Shown: one piece after another, positions 1 to 6,117 of the stretch
How positions within the stretch are numbered: the first letter of the stretch is position 1
How the letters are laid out: each line of letters opens with the position of its first letter
NCBI GenBank assembly: GCA_027074135.1
Contig: JALTDM010000243.1
Span: forward strand, 1 to 6,598
DNA: 6,598 bases
Source: Bacteroidales bacterium
GTDB lineage: Bacteria > Bacteroidota > Bacteroidia > Bacteroidales > JALTDM01
Direction: 5' to 3'
Notes under the pieces: model-generated
What the model was told of the DNA's origin: nothing
The model's input: only the letters and a program-made list of their open reading frames with translations
Databases searched by the model: none
Translations under genes and position numbers: made by a program

Positions 1-910
1 TTTTTGCTCTACTCCCGAGTACCGTACAATAATCAGTACTTGGAGTGGTGCCCTCTATATCTGCAAAAGCGCCAATATAAGTGTTTTCTGAGCCACTGTT
101 AAGCATGGATAGAGCCATATATCCGACCCCTACATTATAATCACCTCCTACAGGATTGAACATAGAATATTTACCTATGGCTACATTTCCGTTTCCACCT
201 GTTTGTGGTCCTGAACCTGCATAATTATAATTATAAAGAGCATTAGTTCCTATTGCTGTATTATCATCACCGCTTTGCATATAATATCCGGCCCTGTTTC
301 CCAGTAAAACGTTATCTGTGCCTGTTGTTAAATCATATCCTGCTTCTTTCCCGTATAAAGTAAGACCATTCCCTGACGAAATATTTGAACCTGCTAAATA
401 CCCTAAAAAAGTGTTGTTTGTACTTATTTTTCCTGATAATGTGTTATTTATTTTAAAAGTTAACGGTACATCATCTGTTGTTCCGATAAAGTTGGTGTTT
501 TCATTTGTTCCGCTATTACCAGTTAAACCCCAAGCGGTAGAATTGATAGATGATGTTAAATTAACACTGTTTCCATTTAATATACTCAATGTATTACCGG
601 AAATAGATAACGTTTGTTTGTCTCCCAGTTCCGTCCATTGAGTTCCATCCCAAACCCAGAAAGAATGCGTGTCAGTGTCGTAAACAACAAGTCCTTCGTC
701 AACACCTGTTGTTGCAATTGATATCCTTTGTGTCGTTGTAAGTCTTGGTATTAAAATCCCCTTGTTGCTATTGGCTGAATATACTTCAAATAATGCGTTA
801 TTACTTGTTCCTAAATAAGTCGAGTCATCGCTTACAACTAGATTTTGTGCAATTGTTGAAAAACTAATAAGCATAGACGAAAAGTAAAAAAGAAGTTTTT
901 TTGTATTCAT
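1..910 (-). CDS. Secreted tail-fibre-like protein, paralogue of its upstream neighbour (3' end outside window)
   Basis: The reading frame is open for 303 codons from an ATG at 910-908 to the left edge, with no stop; I translated it by hand. Residues 1-22 form a signal peptide ending near TIAQ. Residues 38-96 carry the motifs KGILIPRLTTTQR, GLVVYDTDT and WVWDGTQWTELG, nearly identical to the gene upstream. One beta repeat (QTLSISGNTLSILNGNSVNL) follows at about 99-118. From about 165 there are glycine-rich repeats of the NxAIGxxA / NVGVGYMA type, like YadA-head or phage-fibre repeats. The alignment with the paralogue is collinear, so roughly 250 residues, probably including an S74 chaperone domain, should lie outside the window. 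The start is 5 bases after the upstream stop, suggesting co-transcription. No Shine-Dalgarno is visible. The role is probably a surface or secreted fibre/adhesin; the function is inferred only from architecture. Confidence 0.85.
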   Translation of the reverse strand, partial: MNTKKLLFYFSSMLISFSTIAQNLVVSDDSTYLGTSNNALFEVYSANSNKGILIPRLTTTQRISIATTGVDEGLVVYDTDTHSFWVWDGTQWTELGDKQTLSISGNTLSILNGNSVNLTSSINSTAWGLTGNSGTNENTNFIGTTDDVPLTFKINNTLSGKISTNNTFLGYLAGSNISSGNGLTLYGKEAGYDLTTGTDNVLLGNRAGYYMQSGDDNTAIGTNALYNYNYAGSGPQTGGNGNVAIGKYSMFNPVGGDYNVGVGYMALSMLNSGSENTYIGAFADIEGTTPSTDYCTVLGSRAK

Positions 911-915
911 ACATA

Positions 916-2955
916 TTAATTTTTATTTGATTTTAATTCTTCGATTTCTTTTTTTAGTTCTGAGATTTCTTTTTGTTGTAAATCGTTTTGTTGTTTAAGT
1001 TCTTGAATGGCTTTTACTAAAACAGGTGAAAGTTTTGAATAATCAATTGACCACAATTCGTTTTGTTCATCTTTTGGTTTATGAACTACATAAGGAATTA
1101 TTTTATATACATCTTGAGCTATAAAGCCAATTGAATGAATAGTTTTTCCATATTTGAATTGACCATTTTTTAATTCTTTTACAATTTTTTTGTCATACTC
1201 CAAAGGTTTAAGTTTCATTATATCGGATAACCCATATGGTAATTCTTTTAAGTTTGTTTTTATTCTGCCATCAGAGGTTGTTTGCCATCCTCCTGTTGCA
1301 TATCCTGTGCCACCATTTAGTCTCAGATCTGTTACGCCTGAACCGTTGTTGAAAATTTGAACAGAGTTATTGTTTGATGAATTTGAGAATATTCTATAAT
1401 CATTGTCATATAAATCTGTTCTCCAAGTATCGTAACTACCTGCACCATACCAAGTTATTTGTCCACCTTCATGACTGTCGTCCATCGCTCCCAGAGTAAG
1501 GTTTGCAGCTGTTTCCGGAGAAAGTGTATTTATACCAACATTTGTATTTGCTGTTGCATTATTGGGGTTTCCGTCGTTTGTTGTCTGTCCCAAAATCAAT
1601 GAATTTGCTTGATTTGCATAAGCTTTATAACCTATAGCAGTTGCGTAATCTGCATTTGAAGATGATCTTGCACCTAATGCTATTGCACCTGTTACATCCG
1701 TACTTGTACTAGCTAAATCTGCACCATAACCGATAAATGTATTTTCATTATCATTGTTGAAATAACTTCCAGCAAAATAACCTATAGCAACATTTTTGTC
1801 TCCGCTTTGGGCATTAAACATTGCATATCTTCCTACAGCCACATTATAACTTCCGCCTGCAACCGGAGAACCGGAAGCAAAACCGTATCCGTAAAGTGCC
1901 TGGTAACCTACTGCTGTATTCGATTCACCAGTTTGATAACAATATCCTGCTCTATCTCCAACATAGACATTATTACTACCGGAAGTAACATTATATCCTG
2001 AGTTCTCACCAAACAACGCATTCCTTGTACCTGACGTTAAATTGTGAAAAGTACCATATCCTATAGATGTATTGTCTGAATAAATTTTTCCGGCTACTTC
2101 ATTGTTAACTTTAAAATTTAAAGGTTCATCATTTGTTGTTCCGAGAAAATTTGAGGATGAAATAGAGTTCCCAGTTAAACTCCAAGCAGAAGAAGAAATA
2201 TTCACCGAATTACCTCCGGATATTGATAATGTATTACCAGACAAACTTAAAGTTTGATTATCGTTATCGGGAACAATAACTGAATTACCGTTTTCAATTG
2301 AAATTGTATGGCCTGAGATAGAAAGTGTTTGATCATCAGTATTTATGCTTGAAAGATCGACAGAGTTGCCGTTGGTGATAGATAGTGTGTTGCCCGACAA
2401 CCCTAATGTTTGATTATCATTATCCGGTAATGTTATTGTGTTTCCGTTTTCTATTGAGAGGTCATGTCCAGATAATGAAAGTTGTTGGTTATCTGTCAAA
2501 TCTCCAACAACACTAAGAGGATATGTACTTGTTCCGTCTCCTGAAAGTGTCGTGCCGTCTGTTTGGACAACTTGGCTACCCCAGTTGTCTCCACCACTGC
2601 TAAGTGGTATTGTAACAGTATTCCCATTGGAAATAGTTAATTCACCGGTTGAATTATTAAATGATAACGTTTGTTTATCTCCTAATTCAGTCCATTGAGT
2701 TCCATCCCAAACCCAGAATGAATGTGTATCTGTATCATAAACTACTAAACCTTCATCTATTCCTGTAGTAGCAATAGAAGTTCTTTGAGTTGTTGTTAGT
2801 CTTGGTATTAATATACCTTTATTACCATTGGCAGAATACACTTCAAAAAGTGCATTACTGCTTCCGGAATAAGCTGAATCATCACTAATTACAAGATTTT
2901 GAGCATTTATCCCTAAAGAAATACTAAATAAAATAAGAAAGATAAATTTTTTCAT
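916..2955 (-). CDS. Secreted tail-fibre/adhesin-like protein with C-terminal peptidase S74 chaperone domain
   Basis: 679 aa. Residues 1-18 are a signal peptide (basic MKK, hydrophobic core, cleavage near INA-Q). Residues 35-92 are the N-terminal domain common in Bacteroidota fibre-like proteins (KGILIPRLTTTQR, GLVVYDTDT, WDGTQWTEL). A linker with NWGSQVVQTDGTTLSGDGT follows at 124-142. Residues 155-256 hold four tandem beta repeats of the DNQTLSLSGNTLSI type, with a diverged fifth at 93-117. Residues 295-445 are glycine-rich YadA-head-like repeats (NVAVGRYAM, NVAIGYFAG). Residues 561-650 match the S74 intramolecular chaperone: SDGRIK at 561-566 (putative catalytic Ser561 and Lys566), GFIAQDV at 610-616 and SIDYSKLSPVLVKAI at 636-650. 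A coiled coil closes the protein (about 648-677). In known S74 proteins this domain drives trimer folding and then cleaves itself off before the serine. No T9SS sorting domain is visible. The start is supported by the signal peptide and a -7 box 19 bases upstream. Confidence 0.93.
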   Translation of the reverse strand: MKKFIFLILFSISLGINAQNLVISDDSAYSGSSNALFEVYSANGNKGILIPRLTTTQRTSIATTGIDEGLVVYDTDTHSFWVWDGTQWTELGDKQTLSFNNSTGELTISNGNTVTIPLSSGGDNWGSQVVQTDGTTLSGDGTSTYPLSVVGDLTDNQQLSLSGHDLSIENGNTITLPDNDNQTLGLSGNTLSITNGNSVDLSSINTDDQTLSISGHTISIENGNSVIVPDNDNQTLSLSGNTLSISGGNSVNISSSAWSLTGNSISSSNFLGTTNDEPLNFKVNNEVAGKIYSDNTSIGYGTFHNLTSGTRNALFGENSGYNVTSGSNNVYVGDRAGYCYQTGESNTAVGYQALYGYGFASGSPVAGGSYNVAVGRYAMFNAQSGDKNVAIGYFAGSYFNNDNENTFIGYGADLASTSTDVTGAIALGARSSSNADYATAIGYKAYANQANSLILGQTTNDGNPNNATANTNVGINTLSPETAANLTLGAMDDSHEGGQITWYGAGSYDTWRTDLYDNDYRIFSNSSNNNSVQIFNNGSGVTDLRLNGGTGYATGGWQTTSDGRIKTNLKELPYGLSDIMKLKPLEYDKKIVKELKNGQFKYGKTIHSIGFIAQDVYKIIPYVVHKPKDEQNELWSIDYSKLSPVLVKAIQELKQQNDLQQKEISELKKEIEELKSNKN
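1621..2073 (-). repeat. Glycine-rich YadA-head-like repeats within the fibre protein
   Basis: Residues about 295-445 of the fibre protein repeat a short pattern of the form (N/T)xA(V/I)Gxx(A/S)(G/L/M) separated by 10-14 variable residues. Examples are NVYVGDRAG, NTAVGYQAL, NVAVGRYAM, NVAIGYFAG and NTFIGYGAD. Such repeats form left-handed beta-roll or trimeric head folds in adhesins and phage fibres; that fold is inferred here. The downstream paralogue shows the same series between about 60 and 415. Confidence 0.7.
2188..2493 (-). repeat. Tandem about 25-residue beta repeats within the fibre protein
   Basis: Four protein-level repeats begin at residues 155, 180, 207 and 232 of the fibre protein, spaced 25, 27 and 25 residues. 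The consensus is D(N/D)QTLSxSG(N/H)TxSIxNGNSVxx, with the acidic spacer PDND after two units. Copies are also recognisable in the DNA: the stretch around 2231-2270 resembles that around 2381-2420, with many silent differences. The downstream paralogue has only one such unit. Confidence 0.8.
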
Positions 2956-2974
2956 GACAAAGCTTTTTACATTG

Positions 2975-2982
2975 CAAAATTA
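2975..2982 (-). promoter_or_regulatory. Candidate Bacteroidota -7 box for the fibre-protein pair
   Basis: Read on the minus strand this is TAATTTTG, an exact match to the Bacteroidota -7 consensus TAnnTTTG. It ends 19 bases before the ATG at 2955, leaving room for a short 5' leader. No clear -33 TTTG is seen at the expected distance, only a T-rich stretch near 3003-3010. In DNA this AT-rich an 8-mer match could arise by chance. Confidence 0.4.
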
Positions 2983-3035
2983 AGTAAAATAATTTATGAT
3001 GTAAAAATAATTTCTTTAGGAACTTAATTTTTTTA

Positions 3036-3043
3036 TACTTTTA
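3036..3043 (+). promoter_or_regulatory. Weak candidate -7 box for the OmpA-family gene
   Basis: TACTTTTA matches the Bacteroidota -7 consensus TAnnTTTG in all but the last base and lies 20 bases before the ATG at 3064. A possible upstream element (CTTTAGG, 3014-3020) is about 15 bases further out and does not match TTTG well. The whole 2956-3063 spacer between the divergent genes must hold both promoters. I saw no convincing operator-like inverted repeat in it. Confidence 0.25.
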
Positions 3044-3063
3044 AAGCGTTAAAATAATTAAGT

Positions 3064-4995
3064 ATGAAGAAGATTGTTGTCATATTTTTTGTTGTATTTT
3101 CATTTCCCGGATTTTCTCAAATATCTTATTCAACTAAATCGAAACGGGCAATAAAATATTTTGAAATGGCGAGGCGTTCGTATAGCAGTATGAATTACAG
3201 TGATGCTTTGATGTATTTGGATAAGGCAAAAAAAATAGATAAGAAGTTTATTGAAGCATATTTGCTGGCTGCTAATATTTATGAAGAAACTTATAAGTTT
3301 GATAAAGAAATAGAGGAATACAAGCAAGTTATAAATTTAGACCCTACATATTCTCCAAAAGTATATTTTTTCTTGGGGGAGACAGAATACAGAATGGCTT
3401 ATTATGATGATGCGGTAAGACATTTAAAAAGGGTTTTTGATTTTAATAATGTATCACCTACTATTACAGGTTATACTCGCAGTGTATTGAAAAAGGCAAA
3501 ATTTGCTGCTTATGCTGTAAAGCATCCGGTACCATTTAACCCGGAAAACCTTGGTCCGAATATAAATACAATTTATGATGAATATTGGCCTTCTTTGACA
3601 ATAGATGGGAAAACTTTATTCATAACCCGTTTGGTTCCTAAAGATCCTAATTATCCATACAGCCAGATGAATTCCCAAGAAGATTTTTATGTGAGCCATA
3701 AAGTAAATGGTAAATGGACAAAGGCAGTTCCGCTGGGACCTCCTATAAATACAAAAAATAATGAAGGTGCCCCGACTGTTACGGCAGACGGTCATTCATA
3801 TTACTTTACTGCTTGTAACAGGTCAAACGGATACGGTAAATGTGATTTGTATTTTTCGAGAATGGTCGGGGGTAAGTGGACAAAACCCGTAAATATCGGA
3901 CCTCCGATTAATACTAAGGCTTGGGAAAGTCAGCCTAGTGTAAGTGCAGATGGCAGAACATTATATTTTGCCAGTAGCAGACCCGGTACAAGGGGTAAGA
4001 TGGATATTTGGGTATCTCACAAGTTGCCTGATGGGCACTGGTGTAAACCTATAAATTTAGGAGATAGCATAAATACTGATTTGAGCGAAATGTCTCCTTT
4101 TATCCACCCGGATGGTAGGACACTGTATTTTGCTTCGGAAGGTTGGCCCGGAATGGGAGGGTTGGATTTATTTGTTTCTTATAAAATAAACGATACAACT
4201 TGGACTACACCCGTTAATCTCGGTTATCCGATAAACACTAACGGTGATGAGATTGGACTTATAGTTGATGCTACAGGGTCTTATGCAATGTTTTCTTCTT
4301 CACGTAGCACAAAGTATGGTAAAGATATTTATCGGTTTCCGCTGTATAATAAAATCAAGCCTAAACTTGCGGTAACTTACGTGTCGGGAAAAATTGTTGA
4401 TGCAAAAACGGGAAAGCCTGTTGAAGCACAAATAGAGCTTATTGATCTAGATAAAGATTCATTAGTTGCTGCCGTTAATTCGGATGGGGAAGATGGATCA
4501 TATGTCGTTCCATTACCTGTAGAACGGAATTATGGTATGAGCATTGAAAGCAAAGGTTATATGTATCATTCCGAAAATTTTTCATTGAAAAACATTAAAG
4601 ACCCCCAAAAACCTTATCGCAAAGATGTTAAATTAAATCCTATTGCAATAGGCAATAGGTCGGTATTAAAAAATATCTTTTTTGAAACGGATTCGTATGT
4701 GCTTAAACCCGAGTCAAAAGCAGAATTGAACAAGTTGATAAAGTTCTTGAAAATGAATCCGAATGTTAAAATTGAGATTAGCGGTCATACAGACAACAGA
4801 GGGAGTCGAGAACACAATATAAAATTGTCATTGAACAGGGCGAGGACCGTATATGATTATTTGATTGCACACGGTATAGATAAAAACAGACTTTCGTATA
4901 ATGGATACGGGTTTGACAAACCTATTGCCACTAATGATACTCCCGAAGGACGGGCTCTTAACAGACGAACTGAATTTAAGATTGTTGGTATGTGA
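3064..4995 (+). CDS. Multidomain envelope protein: TPR, five-bladed PD40 propeller, CRD, OmpA-C (PorE-like architecture)
   Basis: 643 aa. Residues 1-19 are a signal peptide (cleavage near GFSQ). There is no lipobox cysteine, so it is probably periplasmic. About three TPRs span 26-130. A propeller follows at about 160-430: the motif (L/I)GxxINT recurs at 163, 224, 278, 332 and 386 (spacing 61, 54, 54, 54), and PD40 strands such as SADGRTLYFASSRPG appear in each blade, giving five blades. Residues 437-523 form a carboxypeptidase-regulatory-like domain (VSGKIVDAKTGKPVEAQIEL). Residues 533-641 are OmpA-C: FFETDSYVLKPES, then SGHTDNRGS and LSLNRARTV. Asp577 and Arg592, 15 residues apart, fit the conserved pair that binds diaminopimelate in peptidoglycan. 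The order TPR-propeller-CRD-OmpA is that of PorE, the peptidoglycan-linked type IX secretion component, but Bacteroidota have many such paralogues and no other por gene is nearby, so no symbol is given. It is transcribed divergently from the fibre genes. Confidence 0.93.
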   Translation: MKKIVVIFFVVFSFPGFSQISYSTKSKRAIKYFEMARRSYSSMNYSDALMYLDKAKKIDKKFIEAYLLAANIYEETYKFDKEIEEYKQVINLDPTYSPKVYFFLGETEYRMAYYDDAVRHLKRVFDFNNVSPTITGYTRSVLKKAKFAAYAVKHPVPFNPENLGPNINTIYDEYWPSLTIDGKTLFITRLVPKDPNYPYSQMNSQEDFYVSHKVNGKWTKAVPLGPPINTKNNEGAPTVTADGHSYYFTACNRSNGYGKCDLYFSRMVGGKWTKPVNIGPPINTKAWESQPSVSADGRTLYFASSRPGTRGKMDIWVSHKLPDGHWCKPINLGDSINTDLSEMSPFIHPDGRTLYFASEGWPGMGGLDLFVSYKINDTTWTTPVNLGYPINTNGDEIGLIVDATGSYAMFSSSRSTKYGKDIYRFPLYNKIKPKLAVTYVSGKIVDAKTGKPVEAQIELIDLDKDSLVAAVNSDGEDGSYVVPLPVERNYGMSIESKGYMYHSENFSLKNIKDPQKPYRKDVKLNPIAIGNRSVLKNIFFETDSYVLKPESKAELNKLIKFLKMNPNVKIEISGHTDNRGSREHNIKLSLNRARTVYDYLIAHGIDKNRLSYNGYGFDKPIATNDTPEGRALNRRTEFKIVGM

Positions 4996-5008
4996 TCCGT
5001 CAAGGAAA

Positions 5009-5040
5009 TAAAAAAGCTGCCCAAATGAGCAGTTTTTTTA
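5009..5040. terminator. Bidirectional intrinsic terminator between convergent genes
   Basis: On the plus strand an A-rich arm leads into CTGC (5017-5020), an eight-base loop and GCAG (5029-5032), followed by seven T. The flanking A and T tracts extend the stem, with one bulged G at 5016. Read on the minus strand the same hairpin is followed by six T. It lies 13 bases after the stop of the OmpA-family gene and just beyond the stop of the convergent gene ending at 5043, so it can serve both. Confidence 0.75.
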
Positions 5041-5042
5041 TT

Positions 5043-5513
5043 TTATGCTTTTGCCAATTGCTTTTTCAACATTATTTTTATTTCGCCTGTAATTTTTTCT
5101 ATTATTTCTGCTACTTCTTTCGGTAAAATATCTTTAAACCAAGCAATTTGTTCAAAATCAAAACCTTCTATGTAATAAAGGTGGTAAATACTTCTTTCTA
5201 ATAGTTGTTTTGAAGCCAAATGTAAATTCACTTGTTCGTTAAATTCTTGTTCACTGAACTGTTCATTACTCAGTTCTATAAATTCCGTGTCACCTTCAAA
5301 AATATCCTCAGGATGGTAAAAGTTTACATTATAAGAAATGTCTTCTTCCATAAATTCGTCGATAGTTCTTAATTCACCTTCGGCATCTGCTGAGAATGTT
5401 TCTTCCATCAAAGTATATTCACCTGCAATCATGTTTTCAATAGAGATAAAGTCTATCTTTGTTTCGTCAAATTTTTCTTCGAGGAGTTTATCTGCCATTT
5501 TGAACAGCCACAT
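5043..5513 (-). CDS. Sigma-70-like C-terminal half (region 2 end, acidic linker, region-4-like helices), -1 frame of the HPF-domain gene
   Basis: 156 codons from the ATG at 5513, overlapping the 3' end of the preceding gene by 61 bases in the -1 frame. Residues 1-13 (MWLFKMADKLLEE) look like the end of sigma region 2, which commonly reads WLyrlA. They continue smoothly from residues 128-192 encoded in the other frame. Residues 14-96 are a strongly acidic linker rich in Glu and Asp. Residues 99-152 resemble sigma region 4 (LLERSIYHLYYIEGFDFEQI, then a helix around LPKEVAEIIEK). This part is therefore more likely the second half of a frameshifted fusion than a separate protein. Independent initiation at 5513 is possible, but no Shine-Dalgarno is seen and the protein would start in mid-domain. 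The frame stays open upstream only to a TGA at 5555-5553. The sigma-like resemblance is judged by eye and is moderate. Confidence 0.75.
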   Translation of the reverse strand: MWLFKMADKLLEEKFDETKIDFISIENMIAGEYTLMEETFSADAEGELRTIDEFMEEDISYNVNFYHPEDIFEGDTEFIELSNEQFSEQEFNEQVNLHLASKQLLERSIYHLYYIEGFDFEQIAWFKDILPKEVAEIIEKITGEIKIMLKKQLAKA

Positions 5514-6100
5514 ATAAAATTTATCTTTTTTACAGGTGCTTTGTCTATATTTTCATAAATAAGCAAAATATATTCTTCTATCAATTGTTCCAGTTTCCAA
5601 TTACCCCTATTACTTTTTAGAAGGTTTGCTACTTTCAGGTTGTTTTTTAGATAGTATTTTATTCTTCTTAAATTTTTGTCAAGTATTTCTTTAAATAATT
5701 CAAATTCTTTTTCTGCACTGTATTCTTTAAGGTCCTCAATAAAATTTGAAACATTTTTAATTTTTCTGTTTTTGCGTTTGTACAGATGTTCTTTTCTTTC
5801 AAGCCTTATTTTCTCTTTTACTATAGTTTTCAGCTTTTTGTATGCAGCAATAAATGCTTTGAGCGGGTCTTTGTCTTTTTCAGCGATATTTACGGTTTCA
5901 CTTTTTAGGTTCAGGTTTATTGAAACTCTATAAAGATATGAACTTGTAGGTTTTATGAAAACCTCAAGTATTAAGTCTTTTTTATCATAACGTTTAAAAT
6001 ATTTTTTCAGGGTTTCGATTCTTTGTTCAACTTCTTTTGTAAATTTTTCTTCTAGTGCTTCGCTTTGTAAACTTTTCAGATTATAAATTTTGTATTTCAT
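5453..6100 (-). CDS. HPF/RaiA-like ribosome-associated domain fused to a sigma-region-2-like segment (zero frame)
   Basis: 215 codons in the zero frame. Residues 1-112 match the S30AE/HPF fold: an N-terminal strand and a helix with EEKFTKEVEQRIETLKKYF, LEVFIKPTSSYLYRVSINLN (45-64), then KDPLKAFIAAYKKLKTIVKE (77-96) and a very basic tail (about 97-115). HPF proteins bind the 30S decoding region and silence ribosomes. Residues 128-192 resemble the start of sigma-70 region 2 (FELFKEILDKNLRRIKYYL, then QLIEEYILLIYENIDKAPV). After Lys192 the zero frame reads a short Cys/Lys/Asn-rich tail ending in TAG at 5455-5453, which looks like non-coding translation. The proper continuation lies in the -1 frame. 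A -1 shift at A_AAA_AAG (5531-5525) gives 352 aa in total. The ATG at 6100 lies 17 bases after the upstream stop, so the two genes probably share a transcript. Confidence 0.85.
   Translation of the reverse strand: MKYKIYNLKSLQSEALEEKFTKEVEQRIETLKKYFKRYDKKDLILEVFIKPTSSYLYRVSINLNLKSETVNIAEKDKDPLKAFIAAYKKLKTIVKEKIRLERKEHLYKRKNRKIKNVSNFIEDLKEYSAEKEFELFKEILDKNLRRIKYYLKNNLKVANLLKSNRGNWKLEQLIEEYILLIYENIDKAPVKKINFICGCSKWQINSSKKNLTKQR
5516..5531 (-). promoter_or_regulatory. Putative -1 ribosomal frameshift site (A_AAA_AAG followed by A_AAT_TTT)
   Basis: Read 5' to 3' on the minus strand, six A and a G occupy 5531-5525. They are phased in the zero frame as GTA AAA AAG, so they form the X_XXY_YYZ heptamer A_AAA_AAG also used in E. 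coli dnaX. A second heptamer of the same form, A_AAT_TTT, occupies 5522-5516 in the same phase. A -1 slip at either joins the HPF frame to the sigma-like frame. Eight bases beyond the second lies only a weak hairpin (CTGTT 5507-5503 with GGCAG 5496-5492, two G-U pairs). No internal Shine-Dalgarno stimulator is seen. A one-base loss from an original A7 tract would look the same. Confidence 0.5.
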
Positions 6101-6117
6101 AGTTTCTTGTTTTAAGG

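Noticed and set aside
318..641. Plus-strand open frame of 107 codons opposite the partial fibre gene
   Set aside because: It is an antisense shadow of a well-supported gene. The protein is Pro/Val/Phe-rich with no recognisable domain and exists because the repeats lack stops on the opposite strand.
2438..2698. Plus-strand open frame opposite the beta repeats, similar in its last residues to the one at 318-641
   Set aside because: The shared ending (LSP-SVH) simply mirrors the conserved WTELGDKQTLS segment of the two paralogues read on the other strand.
1..2955. Prophage tail-fibre module
   Set aside because: Both fibre proteins carry signal peptides and lie beside chromosomal envelope and ribosome-associated genes. 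No other phage gene is visible in the window.
4639..4652. Perfect 14-base palindrome CCTATTGCAATAGG, followed by a partial repeat of its right half
   Set aside because: It lies inside the coding sequence between the CRD and OmpA-C domains (PIAIGN). A palindrome of this length is not unexpected by chance in a window this size.
5492..5507. Hairpin downstream of the slippery site as a frameshift stimulator
   Set aside because: The stem has five pairs, two of them G-U, and is 17 bases from A_AAA_AAG. It is too weak to claim as a stimulator, though its 8-base distance from A_AAT_TTT is recorded.
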